Of a stretch of DNA of 64,000 bases, positions 43,124 to 52,416 are shown one piece after another. The DNA is from Pseudoxanthomonas daejeonensis (lineage in GTDB: Bacteria; Pseudomonadota; Gammaproteobacteria; Xanthomonadales; Xanthomonadaceae). The stretch's first letter is position 1, and every line of letters begins with the position of its first letter. The notes under the pieces are model-generated. The model ran no database searches. It was given only the letters and a program-made list of their open reading frames with translations, and was not told the DNA's origin. Where the stretch lies: positions 62,001-126,000 of the forward strand of contig NZ_PDWN01000012.1 in NCBI RefSeq assembly GCF_010093205.1. Direction: 5' to 3'. The position numbers and the translations under genes were made by a program.

Positions 43124-44635
43124 ATGGCGCCGTTGCGGGCGATCAGCACCGAAAGGCGGTTCCGGGTCCTGTTCGTCGAGGATTCGCCGGAGGACGCCGA
43201 GCTGCTGCAGATGCAGCTGGAGGACGCGGGCCTGGATGCGGACTTCATGCGCGTGGACGAGGAGCCGGCGCTGCAGCAGGCGCTGGCCACGTTCCATCCG
43301 GACATCGTCCTGTCGGACCTGTCGATGCCGGGCTTCTCCGGGCACGATGCGCTGCGGATCGTCCGTGCGCATACGCCGCACCTTCCTTTCATCTTCGTCT
43401 CGGGCACCATCGGCGAGGACGTTGCGGTGGCGGCCCTGCACGAGGGCGCCAACGATTACATCCTCAAGCACAGCAGCGCGCGCCTGCCGGCGGCGGTGGA
43501 GCGCGCCCTGCGCGAAGCGCGCCTGGAGACCGAGCGCGCGCGCGCCGAAGTCGAGCTGATGCGCAGCCAGCGGCTGGAGAGCCTGTCGTTGCTGGCCGCC
43601 GGGCTCAGCCACGACCTGCGCAACATCCTGCAGCCCCTGCTGATCGTGCCGGACCTGATCGCCCAGCGCAGCGACGACCCCCGCCTGCACCAGCTGGCCT
43701 CGGTGGTGGCCGAGTGCGGACGCCGTGGCCACGAGATGGCCGAATCGATGCTGTCGTTCGTGCGCGGCTCGCGCCGTGCCAGCGAGCGTTTCCTGCTGAC
43801 GGACCTGTTCCGCGCGGTGCAGCTGCTGCTCAAGGGCAGCCTGCCGCGCGACGTGCAGCTGGAAGTGAGGCTGGCCGACCCGGCGCTGGCACTGGACGCC
43901 AACTACACCGAGCTGCAGCAGTGCCTGCTCAACCTGTGCCTCAACGCGATCCAGGCGATGCCCCAGAGCGGCCGCCTGGAACTGGTCGGCGAGGAAGCCG
44001 ATGGCGGCGTGCGCCTGGTCGTGGCCGATACCGGCAGCGGCATGGATGCGCAGACCATCGCCCAGCTGTTCACGCCGTTCTTCACAACCAAGACCAGCGG
44101 TACCGGGTTGGGCCTGGTTTCGTGCAAGCGCATCGTCGAGGGCCTGGGCGGCCGGATCGGGGTGGCCAGCGTGGTCGGCGAGGGCACGCGGTTCGAGCTT
44201 TGGCTGCCGGCCCCGGTGGAGGCCGATGAACTGGACCTCGACGACGCGCCCGCGATCGCCGGGCAGGGCGAAAGGATCCTGCTGGTGGCCCGCGAAGGCG
44301 CGCGCCTGTCGCTGGTGGGCGATGCGCTGATCAGCCAGGGCTACCTGATCGACCGGGCGGCCGACGGCGCCGCGGCGCTGCGCCGATGGGCCGAGACCGG
44401 CGCGGCGGACGTGGTCGTGGTGGACAGCCGGATCAGCCTGTTCCCCGCCGAGGCGTTGCTGTCGACGATGCACGAAACCGGCTACACCGGACCGGCCATC
44501 GTGATCGAGGATGACGAGGCGCCGTTCGACCCCGCACAGGTGCCCGCTTCGATGCCCTTGCAGCGGTTGCAGCGACCGCTCGACATGCACCGTTTGTTCG
44601 AAGCGGTGGCGGCCGCACTGGCAGCCGGCGACTGA
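43124..44635 (+). CDS. receiver-histidine kinase hybrid with degenerate C-terminal receiver
   Basis: 503 residues, no membrane segment. Residues 13-130 are a receiver with D65 in IVLSDLSMPGFSG. A short coiled stretch (125-155) leads to a HisKA box with H163 in AAGLSHDLRNILQPLL, then an HATPase domain with LLNLCLNAIQAMPQ, DTGSGMDAQTI and GTGLGLVSCKRIV. Residues 380-500 form a second receiver-like fold (ERILLVAREGARLSLVGDAL) in which the acidic pocket is lost, so it is probably not phosphorylated. Two bp behind the Rcp1-like gene. Likely an internal node in a relay started by the membrane kinase; output unknown. Confidence 0.87.
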   Translation: MAPLRAISTERRFRVLFVEDSPEDAELLQMQLEDAGLDADFMRVDEEPALQQALATFHPDIVLSDLSMPGFSGHDALRIVRAHTPHLPFIFVSGTIGEDVAVAALHEGANDYILKHSSARLPAAVERALREARLETERARAEVELMRSQRLESLSLLAAGLSHDLRNILQPLLIVPDLIAQRSDDPRLHQLASVVAECGRRGHEMAESMLSFVRGSRRASERFLLTDLFRAVQLLLKGSLPRDVQLEVRLADPALALDANYTELQQCLLNLCLNAIQAMPQSGRLELVGEEADGGVRLVVADTGSGMDAQTIAQLFTPFFTTKTSGTGLGLVSCKRIVEGLGGRIGVASVVGEGTRFELWLPAPVEADELDLDDAPAIAGQGERILLVAREGARLSLVGDALISQGYLIDRAADGAAALRRWAETGAADVVVVDSRISLFPAEALLSTMHETGYTGPAIVIEDDEAPFDPAQVPASMPLQRLQRPLDMHRLFEAVAAALAAGD

Positions 44636-44722
44636 CCTTCCGCGCTTCGCGGCGGCGGCCCCCGGCGTCGGCGTGACCGCACGCCGTCCTATACTCGGAG
44701 CAACGGGCAGGGAGCGCGACGC

Positions 44723-47700
44723 ATGACGCGGACGGCAATGGACGGGCGTGGCAAGGGGTGGCGTGGCAAGGGCTGGCGTGGAACCGGCCCGGCGTGGCTG
44801 GCACGGGTGGCGATGCTGGCGATCCTGGCGGTCGCCGGATGCAGTCGCGATCCCGGCGGCCAGCTGCCCGCAGCGGGCGGCGAGAAGCTGCAGGCCCAGC
44901 GTGCCGAGGTGACCGGATTCGCACTGGTCCGTGCCTGGCCCGACCAGCAGGATGGCAGCCTGGCCCTGGCGCTGGAGTTCTCGAGGCCACTGGTCGGGAC
45001 CCAGGAATTCGACCGCCTGTTGCAGGTCGAGCCGGCCGGCTCGGGCGAAAGCGGCTGGACGCTGTCCGATGATGGCAAGACGTTGCGCTATCCCTTCGTC
45101 GAACCGGCGCGCGACTACACCGTGACCGTCGCCGCCGGGCTGCTCGCCGCAGACGGCAGCCGCCTGGACGCGCCCCTCAAGAAAACGATCCATACCGGCG
45201 AGCTCGATCCGGTGGCCGGGTTCGCCTCGCAGGGCAGCGTGCTGCCGGCGCGCGAGAGCCGTGGCCTGCCGGTGGTGTCGGTGAACGTGCCGGAAGTGGA
45301 CGTGGAATTCCTGCGCGTGCGCGAGTCGGAGCTGCCGCGCTTCTTCGCCCAGTTCCAGCGCGGCGGCCGTCGCGGTGGCTGGGAGCTCGACCGTGATTAC
45401 GACGACCGGGCGCCGTTGCGCGAGCTGGCCGAGCCGGTCTACCTCAACCGCTTCGTCCTGGGCGGCGAGCGCAACGAACGGGTCCTCAACTACCTGCCGG
45501 TGCAGGACATCGCGGAGCTGCAGCAACCCGGCTTGTACTTCGCGGTGCTGCGCCGGGTCGGCCAGTTCAGCGACCAGTACGACACCGCGTTCTTCAGCGT
45601 CAGCGACATCGGCCTGCACGCGCGCGCCTACCGCGACACGCTCTACGTGCACACCGCTTCGCTGCACGACGGTTCGCCGCTGAAGGGCGTGGAGCTGCGC
45701 GTGCTCGACGCCAGGGGCGAGGCGGTGCTGAAATCGGCCACCGACGGCAACGGCAACGCGCTGCTGGACTACACGCTCGACGCCGGCCAGGTGCTGGTGG
45801 CCCGTCGTGGCAAGGATGTGTCCCTGCTGCCGTTCAACCAGCCGGCCCTGGACCTGTCCGAGTTCGCGGTCGGGGGACGCGCCCAGGCGGATTTCGACGT
45901 GTTCGCCTGGTCCGGGCGCGATCTGTACCGGCCTGGCGAGACGGTTCGCATCTCCGCCCTGCTGCGTGACGGTGACGGCAAGTCGCTGGCGCCGGCCCCG
46001 GGGGGCAAGGTGGGGGCGCCTGGAGCGGGCGCAGCGCAACCGTTGTTCCTGCGACTGAAGCAGCCTGACGGTCGCGTCTTCCGCGAGACCCGGCTCGAGC
46101 CGGGCGCGCAGGGGTATTACGCGTTCGAGCAGGCGATCCCGTCCGATGCGCCGACCGGTCGCTGGCAGGTGGAGTTCCGCACCGACCCGGCCGGCAAGGA
46201 CGTCGTCCAGGGCATGGCCTTGCGGATCGAGGAGTTCCTGCCGGAGCGCCTGAAGCTGGACCTGTCCGCGCAGGACACGCTCAAGCCGGGCGAGCCGTTG
46301 AAGCTGCAGGCCGAGGCGGCCTACCTCTATGGCGCATCGGCCGCCGGCAACCGCTTCACCGCGAAGATGGCCTTGGCGGTCGCGCGCCAGCCGGTCGAGG
46401 GCCTGCCCGGGTTCTTCTTCGGTGATCCGACCGTGGACCTGCCACGGGAGCCTCGCGACGTACTCGATGCGACGCTCGATCCGCAGGGCCGCCTGGAGGC
46501 CTCGCTGCCGCTGCCCGAAGAAGCGGCCAAGGCCGCCACGCCGGTGCAGGTGACGATCGCCGGCAGCGTCCACGAGAGTGGGGGACGCCCGGTCAACCGC
46601 AGCCTGCAGCGCGTGCTGTGGCCGGCGCCTGCGCTGGTCGGGGTGCGCCCGCTGTTCGACGAGGCCGACGGCGCCGATGCCAATGCCGCCGCCCGTTTCG
46701 AGCTGGTGCGGGTGGATGCGCAGGGCAAGCCGCAACCGGCCAAGGGGCTGAAGGTGACCCTGGTGCGCGAGCTGCGCGACTACCACTGGCGCTACGAGGA
46801 CGACGGCGGCTGGGACTACGATTTCACCCGCCGTTTCGAGAACGTGCAGACGCGCAGCGTCGATGCCGGCGCCACCGCGGCACGTTTCGATTTCCCGGTG
46901 GAGTGGGGCGAGTACCGCATCGACGTGCTCGATCCGGCGACCGGCCTGACCGCGCGCTATCCGTTCCGCGCCGGCTGGAGCTGGGGCGACGACAACCGCG
47001 GCCCGGATGCGCGCCCGGACCGGGTCAAGCTGGCCCTGGATCGCACCGGCTACCGCGCCGGCGATACGCTCAAGGTCACGGTCACGCCGCCGCACGCCGG
47101 CCGCGGCGTGCTCCTGGTGGAAAGCGACCGCTTGCTGTACGCGCACGACATCGAACTGCGCGGGCAGGACGGAAAGGCGACCGGCACGTTCGAGATCCCG
47201 GTGACCGCGGACTGGGAACGCCACGACGTATACGTCACCGCGCTGGTGTTCCGCGGCGGCTCGGCGGCCAGCCAGGTCACGCCCGCGCGTGCGGTCGGCG
47301 TGGCCCACGTGCCGATGCGGCGCGACGACCGCCGCGTCTCGGTCGGATTGAAATTCCCCGCGCAGAGCCGGCCACAGCAGGACCTGCCGGTCACCGTGAG
47401 CGTGCCGCAACTGGCTGGGCGCGATGCGCATGTCACCGTGTCGGCCACCGACGTGGGCATCCTCAACATCACCCGTTTCCCGGTGCCGGACGCCAATGCC
47501 CACTTTTTCGCCCAGCGCCGGCTGGCCACCGATGCCTACGATGTCTACGGGCGGGTGATCGAGAGTTTCGCCGGTGGAAACGCGCGCCTGCGTTTCGGCG
47601 GCGACATGGCGCTGGAGGCGTTGCCGCAGGCGCGCAGGCCGACCGCGCGGGTGCAGACCGTGGACCTGTTCTCCGGGCCGGTGAAGCTGGATGCGCAGGG

Positions 47701-49735
47701 CAACGCGCGGCTGAAGCTGCCGCTGCCGGACTTCAACGGCACCTTGCGCGTGTCGGCGCTGGTCTATGCCGACGACCGTTACGGCAAGCGCGACGGCGAG
47801 GCCCTGGTGCGTGCGCCGGTGGTGGCCGAGGCTGGCATGCCGCGGGTGATGGCGCCGGGCGACCGCGGCACGGTCAGCCTGGACGTGCAGAACTTCAGCG
47901 GTGCGGCGTCCGAATTCCGGGTGCGCGTGGAAGGCGAAGGACCGCTGGCGGTGGGCGAGGGCCAGCGTCGCCTGCGCCTCGACGACGGGGCCAAGGCCAC
48001 GCTCGAATTCCCGCTGCTCGCCGAGCCGGGCAACACGGTGGCGCGGGTGCGCGTGCGCGTGGATGGCGGGGGGTATGCGGTGGACCGGCGTTACGACCTG
48101 CCGGTGCGCGCGGCGTGGCCAGGGGTGTTGCGTACCAGTACGCCCGTGCTGAAGGAAGGCACGCCGCTGGTGCTGGATGCGTCGCTCGCCGAAGGCCTGG
48201 TCGCCGATACGGTCAACGTGCGGCTGCGCATCACTGCCTCGCCGCCGATCCCGTTCGCCAGTGCGCTGCAGGGCCTGCTCGAGTATCCGTACGGCTGCGC
48301 CGAACAGACCACCAGCAAGGGCTACGCGGCACTGGTGATGGATGCGGCGACGGCACGGCAGCTCGGCGTGCCGGGCCTGGACCCGGCCACGCGTCGCGCG
48401 CGCCTGGAAGGCGCCGTCGGCCGCCTGGCGGCGATGCAGGCTGGCAGTGGCCACTTTTCGATGTGGGGCGGGGACAGTGGCGACACCGAGCCGGCATTGA
48501 CGCCTTACATTGCCGATTTCCTGCTCGATGTACGCGAGGCCGGCTTCGCCGTGCCCGACGGCGTGCTGCAGAAGGCGCTGGACCGTCTCTCCGAAGACCT
48601 GTTGTCCGGCGGTGCGCAATTCTATGGACGCGACCATCGCGACCACCTGCGCTTCGCCAACCGTGCCTATGCCGGTTACGTGCTGGCGCGGGTCAACCGC
48701 GCGCCGCTGGGCACCCTGCGCGCGCTCTACGACCAGGAGAAGGGCGAGAGCCTGACCGGCCTGCCGCTGGTCCAGCTGGGCCTGGCGCTGGAGCTGCAGG
48801 GCGATGGCAAGCGCGGCGCGCAGGCCATTGCCGACGGGTTCGCGCGCGATCCGGACGACCGTCCAGCCTGGCTGGGCGACTACGGCAGCCGCATCCGCGA
48901 CGACGCGCTGATGATCGCGCTGCTGCACGAGCGCGGGCGCGGCAATGCGAAATACGACGGGCGCGCGGTCGATCTGGCGCGCGCGCTGCAGGCACGCCGC
49001 GACGTCGACCGCGATGGCCGGCTGTGGCTGAGCACGCAGGAGCAGATGGCGCTGGCGCGCCTGGGCAAGGCGCTCGATGCCGGTGGCGGACGCACCCTGG
49101 CCGGGCGCTGGGTATCGGGCGGCGAAACCGTCGAGGTCGAACCCGTGGCGGTCTTCGCGCGCAGCCTGGACCATGCCGCGCTGGCACAGGGCGTGCGCTT
49201 CGAACCGCAGGGCGGCCCGTACTACGCGAGTGTCGAAGTGGCCGGCATTCCGCGGCAGCCGCCGGCCGAAGACCGTCGGCGTGTCGGCATCGTCCGCGAC
49301 TGGTTCCTGCCCGACGGTTCGCCCTGGAAGGGCGGCACGCTCAAGGAGGGCCAGGTGCTGGTCGCGCGCCTGACCGTGCAGGCCGAGCAGGCCATGCCCG
49401 ATGCGCTGGTCACCGACCTGCTGGCGGCCGGCCTGGAGGCCGAGAACCTCAACCTCGGCGACAACGCGCAGTGGGACGGCGTGCAGATCGAGGGCGTGGC
49501 CCTGTCAGATCGCGCCGACCAGGCCGAGCTGCAGCACGAGGAGTATCGCGACGACCGCTATGTGGCGGCGCTGTCGCTGGACCAGGGCGCCACCGCGCGG
49601 CTGTACTACCTGGTGCGCGCGGTCACGCCGGGCACCTACACCGTGCCGCCCCCGCAGGCCGAGGACATGTACCAGCCGACGCTGCGCGGCACCGGTGCGG
49701 CACGGCCGGCGACGGTCACGGTGACGCCGCCCTGA
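44723..49735 (+). CDS. alpha-2-macroglobulin family lipoprotein (YfhM-like)
   Basis: 1670-residue periplasmic lipoprotein, lipobox LAVAGC with the lipidated cysteine near residue 40. Bacterial A2Ms trap attacking proteases with a reactive thioester. The thioester motif is intact: YPYGCAEQTTS, C1192-A-E-Q1195. MG-type beta domains lie on both sides, and the bait region precedes it. It fits the long YfhM type by length and by the ending NYVAALSLDQ-like beta domain. The usual neighbour pbpC (penicillin-binding protein 1C) is absent. GGGAG eight bases before the ATG. The N-terminal basic region before the signal helix contains a 15-bp tandem repeat. Confidence 0.93.
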   Translation: MTRTAMDGRGKGWRGKGWRGTGPAWLARVAMLAILAVAGCSRDPGGQLPAAGGEKLQAQRAEVTGFALVRAWPDQQDGSLALALEFSRPLVGTQEFDRLLQVEPAGSGESGWTLSDDGKTLRYPFVEPARDYTVTVAAGLLAADGSRLDAPLKKTIHTGELDPVAGFASQGSVLPARESRGLPVVSVNVPEVDVEFLRVRESELPRFFAQFQRGGRRGGWELDRDYDDRAPLRELAEPVYLNRFVLGGERNERVLNYLPVQDIAELQQPGLYFAVLRRVGQFSDQYDTAFFSVSDIGLHARAYRDTLYVHTASLHDGSPLKGVELRVLDARGEAVLKSATDGNGNALLDYTLDAGQVLVARRGKDVSLLPFNQPALDLSEFAVGGRAQADFDVFAWSGRDLYRPGETVRISALLRDGDGKSLAPAPGGKVGAPGAGAAQPLFLRLKQPDGRVFRETRLEPGAQGYYAFEQAIPSDAPTGRWQVEFRTDPAGKDVVQGMALRIEEFLPERLKLDLSAQDTLKPGEPLKLQAEAAYLYGASAAGNRFTAKMALAVARQPVEGLPGFFFGDPTVDLPREPRDVLDATLDPQGRLEASLPLPEEAAKAATPVQVTIAGSVHESGGRPVNRSLQRVLWPAPALVGVRPLFDEADGADANAAARFELVRVDAQGKPQPAKGLKVTLVRELRDYHWRYEDDGGWDYDFTRRFENVQTRSVDAGATAARFDFPVEWGEYRIDVLDPATGLTARYPFRAGWSWGDDNRGPDARPDRVKLALDRTGYRAGDTLKVTVTPPHAGRGVLLVESDRLLYAHDIELRGQDGKATGTFEIPVTADWERHDVYVTALVFRGGSAASQVTPARAVGVAHVPMRRDDRRVSVGLKFPAQSRPQQDLPVTVSVPQLAGRDAHVTVSATDVGILNITRFPVPDANAHFFAQRRLATDAYDVYGRVIESFAGGNARLRFGGDMALEALPQARRPTARVQTVDLFSGPVKLDAQGNARLKLPLPDFNGTLRVSALVYADDRYGKRDGEALVRAPVVAEAGMPRVMAPGDRGTVSLDVQNFSGAASEFRVRVEGEGPLAVGEGQRRLRLDDGAKATLEFPLLAEPGNTVARVRVRVDGGGYAVDRRYDLPVRAAWPGVLRTSTPVLKEGTPLVLDASLAEGLVADTVNVRLRITASPPIPFASALQGLLEYPYGCAEQTTSKGYAALVMDAATARQLGVPGLDPATRRARLEGAVGRLAAMQAGSGHFSMWGGDSGDTEPALTPYIADFLLDVREAGFAVPDGVLQKALDRLSEDLLSGGAQFYGRDHRDHLRFANRAYAGYVLARVNRAPLGTLRALYDQEKGESLTGLPLVQLGLALELQGDGKRGAQAIADGFARDPDDRPAWLGDYGSRIRDDALMIALLHERGRGNAKYDGRAVDLARALQARRDVDRDGRLWLSTQEQMALARLGKALDAGGGRTLAGRWVSGGETVEVEPVAVFARSLDHAALAQGVRFEPQGGPYYASVEVAGIPRQPPAEDRRRVGIVRDWFLPDGSPWKGGTLKEGQVLVARLTVQAEQAMPDALVTDLLAAGLEAENLNLGDNAQWDGVQIEGVALSDRADQAELQHEEYRDDRYVAALSLDQGATARLYYLVRAVTPGTYTVPPPQAEDMYQPTLRGTGAARPATVTVTPP
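44745..44783 (+). repeat. 15-bp tandem repeat in the A2M signal-peptide n-region
   Basis: GGCGTGGCAAGGGGT, GGCGTGGCAAGGGCT and a partial GGCGTGGAAC: 2.6 copies. Each unit adds five residues (RGKGW) to the basic part of the lipoprotein signal. Confidence 0.85.
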
Positions 49736-49840
49736 GTGGCACGGATTCGCTAGTCATCCCCGCCCAGGCGGGGAATGCGGTTCGAGGTTGTGATGCGGTG
49801 GCCCGGGTTTTGTGCGGCAGAGGACCGTGCTCCTCGCTCT

Positions 49841-49939
49841 CGTAGGAGCGGGCATGACCGCGACACCGACGCCTTCAGCACAGGCGACCCGCTAGTGGTT
49901 TCCGAGGCCGTCGTGGTCGCGGTCATGCCCGCTCCTACG
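49841..49939. repeat. long palindromic dispersed repeat, copy 2
   Basis: Two 30-nt arms, 49841-49870 and 49910-49939, pair with two mismatches. The left arm reads CGTAGGAGCGGGCATGACC then GCGACACCGAC. The outer 26 nt match the arms at 30202-30292. The 39-bp loops of the two copies have the same length but differ in sequence. Confidence 0.8.
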
Positions 49940-49974
49940 GAAGTGCACGCCTCCTACGGAAGTGGCACGCCTCC
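49932..49974 (+). repeat. tandem duplication next to the palindrome
   Basis: CTCCTACGGAAGTGCACGC (49932-49950) is followed at once by CTCCTACGGAAGTGGCACGC (49951-49970) and CTCC. The unit starts with the last bases of the palindrome, so the repeat end has been duplicated. Confidence 0.8.
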
Positions 49975-50023
49975 GGCAGAATGGCGCCACGGTGCTGCAT
50001 GCGGGCGCATGACCGGCACGGGA

Positions 50024-51337
50024 TTACTGTGTCGTCCCCTTGGCCTCCGTCCCGGCTGCGGGTGGCGCCGATGCCGTCTGCACCAGCTGGTCCATCACTT
50101 CGTCCAGGCGCGCCTCGTAGTTTTCCGGGAACGTCCAGAACTGCAGGTCCGCTTCGTTCTGGTTGCGCTGCAGCCCGCGTTCTTCCGGCGCCATGTGGAA
50201 CAGCATCTTCAGCAGCACGTCGCTGCTGACCCAGGGATGGTCGTACCAGAAGATGTGCGAACGCCGGTCCATGCCCGGCAGGTCGTCGGCGCTGGCCGAG
50301 ATCAGGTCGAAGTCCAGCCGGTTGGAGGCGTCGATCATCCACTGCGCGTCTTCGGGGCTGAGTTCGGTCGGATCCGGCCTGCCGGCACGCGAGCCACGCT
50401 GGTGCAGCCGCGACAGCACCAGCACCGAGTCGCGCATGTTCACCGTGACCGTCACCCTTTGCGGATAGCCGTGGTAGACCTGCAGTTCGCTCACGAACTG
50501 GCGGAAGTCGGCATCGGGCGCGGGAAAGTAGACCTCGCCCAGCCGCGCTGACGCCGGATCGTATCCCGCGGTGGGCGTGCCCAGGATCGCCAGGCCGGGC
50601 GAGGCCACCATCGCCCCTGAGCTGTAGGCGATCACGTTGATGTGCCGGGCCCGGGTGTGCTGGCTGAGCATGCGTACGAGCTGGGCGAAAGCCGGAGCGG
50701 TGCCGCCGGCCTTGGCCACGTCGTGGGAGAAGCGCATGAAGTTCTCGGCCGACGGCCAGATGAAGGACAGCACCACCGAATTGCGCCCGGTGAAATGGCG
50801 GTACTGCGCCGCCTGCGCGGTCGCGCGGCCGACGCTGGTATTGGCGCCGTGGACGTAGATGGTCAGGTTCGGGTCGGCACTGCGCGCGAGCGCCTCGTCG
50901 ACCAGGCGCAGGAAGGCGAGGGCTTCCTCGCCCGGCTCGTCCACGGAAGCGCCCGGTGCGACCGATGCCTTTTCGTCCATCGAATTGACCAGGAGCTGCG
51001 GCCGGCGCTCGGCGGAAGCATTGGTGGACTGCTCGTAAAGCCAGTCCCAGCTGCGGCCGCCACCGCCGATGCTGAGGTTGGCCACGCCCAGGTGGAGTTC
51101 GTCGCCGGGGAACACGGTGTAGGCGCGCGCGCCCGACGGACCGAAGGGCACCCGGTTGGTCGCGTAGAAGACCTGGATGTCGCTGCTGCGATCGAGGTTG
51201 GCGTTGGCGCCGAACAGGTTGTGTTCGCCGTTGAGGAACACCGCCGGTGCCGGCATCAGCCGTACCGGAGGCTGGCAGGCGGCCAGGGCGAACAGCATCA
51301 ACAGGCAGGCAAGCAATCGGGTCGACGATCGGAGCAT
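50024..51337 (-). CDS. alpha/beta hydrolase lipoprotein (DUF900 type)
   Basis: 437 residues with a lipoprotein signal ending LFALAAC (C21). The body matches the DUF900 alpha/beta hydrolase group: VFYATNRVPFG, LTIYVHGANTSVGRATAQA, VLSFIWPSAENFMRF and the probable nucleophile S in IAYSSGAMV, where most esterases have H-S-x-G. The usual catalytic histidine may be in the late RRSHIFWYDHPWV. The substrate is unknown. The ATG at 51337 has GAGG five bases upstream; another ATG lies at 51361. Convergent with the A2M gene. Confidence 0.85.
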   Translation of the reverse strand: MLRSSTRLLACLLMLFALAACQPPVRLMPAPAVFLNGEHNLFGANANLDRSSDIQVFYATNRVPFGPSGARAYTVFPGDELHLGVANLSIGGGGRSWDWLYEQSTNASAERRPQLLVNSMDEKASVAPGASVDEPGEEALAFLRLVDEALARSADPNLTIYVHGANTSVGRATAQAAQYRHFTGRNSVVLSFIWPSAENFMRFSHDVAKAGGTAPAFAQLVRMLSQHTRARHINVIAYSSGAMVASPGLAILGTPTAGYDPASARLGEVYFPAPDADFRQFVSELQVYHGYPQRVTVTVNMRDSVLVLSRLHQRGSRAGRPDPTELSPEDAQWMIDASNRLDFDLISASADDLPGMDRRSHIFWYDHPWVSSDVLLKMLFHMAPEERGLQRNQNEADLQFWTFPENYEARLDEVMDQLVQTASAPPAAGTEAKGTTQ

Positions 51338-51534
51338 GGGAACCTCGCGTGCGTGGTACATCACTGGGCCCGCGTCCGCGCCATGCATCTGGCCCGGCAA
51401 CGATGCCCCCTTGGGCGACAGCATCGGCGGGCCAGTTGTAGCAGAGCGCGCCGGCCGGCGGAACATGGGCCGGGCGCGCGGCGTGGATGGTGGCCGCCTG
51501 TATATTCGCGTTGACTGGGCCAACGGGATGACGA

Positions 51535-52365
51535 ATGGAACGGAAGGCTGCTGTTGTCGCGCCGCACGCGCACCGGGTCGTTCGCATCGCCTGCGCATGG
51601 TTCCTGCTGCTGGCCGCAGGCGTCGCCCATGCGCGGCCCGATGCGCCGTCCGGCGAAGATCCGCAGCGCCTGCCGCCGGTGCAGGGTGAGTGCGTGGTCC
51701 TGCTGCACGGACTGGGACGGACCCATCGTTCGATGGCCCGGATCGACTGGATGCTGCGCGATGCCGGCTATGCCACGGCCAATATCGACTACCCGTCGCA
51801 AAGCCAGACGATCGAGGCCTCGGCGCGGACCGCGATTCCGCAGGGCGTGCGCGAATGCCGCGACGCCGGCGCGCAGCGCATCCATTTCGTCACCCATTCG
51901 ATGGGCGGCCTGCTGCTGCGCTACTACCTCGGCAATGATCCGGTCGCAGGGCTGGGCAGGGTGGTGATGCTCGGTCCGCCCAACCAGGGTAGCGAGGTCG
52001 CCGACGCGCTGGTCGGCACCACGCTGTACGACCGGGTCAATGGCCCGGCCGGCGCGCAACTGGTGACCGGCCCGGGTGGCATCGCCGCGCGACTGGGGCC
52101 GGCGGAGTTCCCGCTCGGCATCATCGCCGGCAACGAACAGACCGCCTTCGACAGCGTGCTGGCCACGCGCATCGTCGGCGAGAACGACGGCAAGGTCGCG
52201 GTGGAGCGCGCCAAGGTCGACGGGATGGCCGATTTCCTGGTGCTGCCGGTGAACCACACCTTCATGGTGGTCAATGACGTGGTCATCGGCCAGGTGCTGG
52301 AATTCCTGCGCCATGGCCGCTTCCTGCACGAGGAAGCGGCAACCCCGGCAGCGCCGGCCGGATAA
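51535..52365 (+). CDS. alpha/beta-fold lipase/esterase family protein
   Basis: 276 residues, probably exported: a basic head and a hydrophobic stretch (about 18-33) ending AHARPDA. The hydrolase core shows VVLLHGLGRTHRSM (oxyanion loop), nucleophile S122 in FVTHSMGGLLLRY, PPNQGSEVAD, an acid in VGENDGKVAVE and the catalytic histidine in VNHTFMV. This is the layout of small triacylglycerol-lipase-like proteins; substrate unknown. A TATATT sequence at 51501-51506 may be its -10 box. Divergent from the DUF900 lipoprotein, with 197 bp between them. Confidence 0.85.
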   Translation: MERKAAVVAPHAHRVVRIACAWFLLLAAGVAHARPDAPSGEDPQRLPPVQGECVVLLHGLGRTHRSMARIDWMLRDAGYATANIDYPSQSQTIEASARTAIPQGVRECRDAGAQRIHFVTHSMGGLLLRYYLGNDPVAGLGRVVMLGPPNQGSEVADALVGTTLYDRVNGPAGAQLVTGPGGIAARLGPAEFPLGIIAGNEQTAFDSVLATRIVGENDGKVAVERAKVDGMADFLVLPVNHTFMVVNDVVIGQVLEFLRHGRFLHEEAATPAAPAG

Positions 52366-52391
52366 AAAAAACCCCGCCTTGCGGCGGGGTT
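52363..52391. terminator. bidirectional terminator between lipase gene and cspA
   Basis: ACCCCGCC-TTGC-GGCGGGGT stem (8 bp). An A-run on the left becomes a seven-U tail for cspA on the minus strand; for the plus strand only TT follows. It therefore serves mainly cspA. Confidence 0.85.
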
Positions 52392-52416
52392 CAATTGAAA
52401 CACCTGACAGTCGCGG

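Larger units (their letters stand above)
49736..50023. other. convergent intergenic region rich in palindromes
   Basis: 288 bp between convergent genes. It holds a CCCCGCC-CA-GGCGGGG hairpin (49758-49773) 23 bp behind the A2M gene, which may act as its terminator though no T-run follows, then the second long palindrome (49841-49939) and a 19/20-bp tandem duplication. No gene is credible here. Confidence 0.6.

Noticed and set aside
42674-49174. An unbroken minus-strand open frame of 2166 codons
   Set aside because: It lies opposite the A2M gene, the REC-kinase hybrid and part of the Rcp1-like gene, crosses two gene borders, and its product is Arg/His/Ala/Gln-rich without any domain. High GC content removes stop codons from this antisense frame.
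49775-50551. A 258-codon frame beginning in the palindrome region
   Set aside because: It starts in the repeats and continues antisense to the DUF900 lipoprotein; composition is that of a shadow frame.
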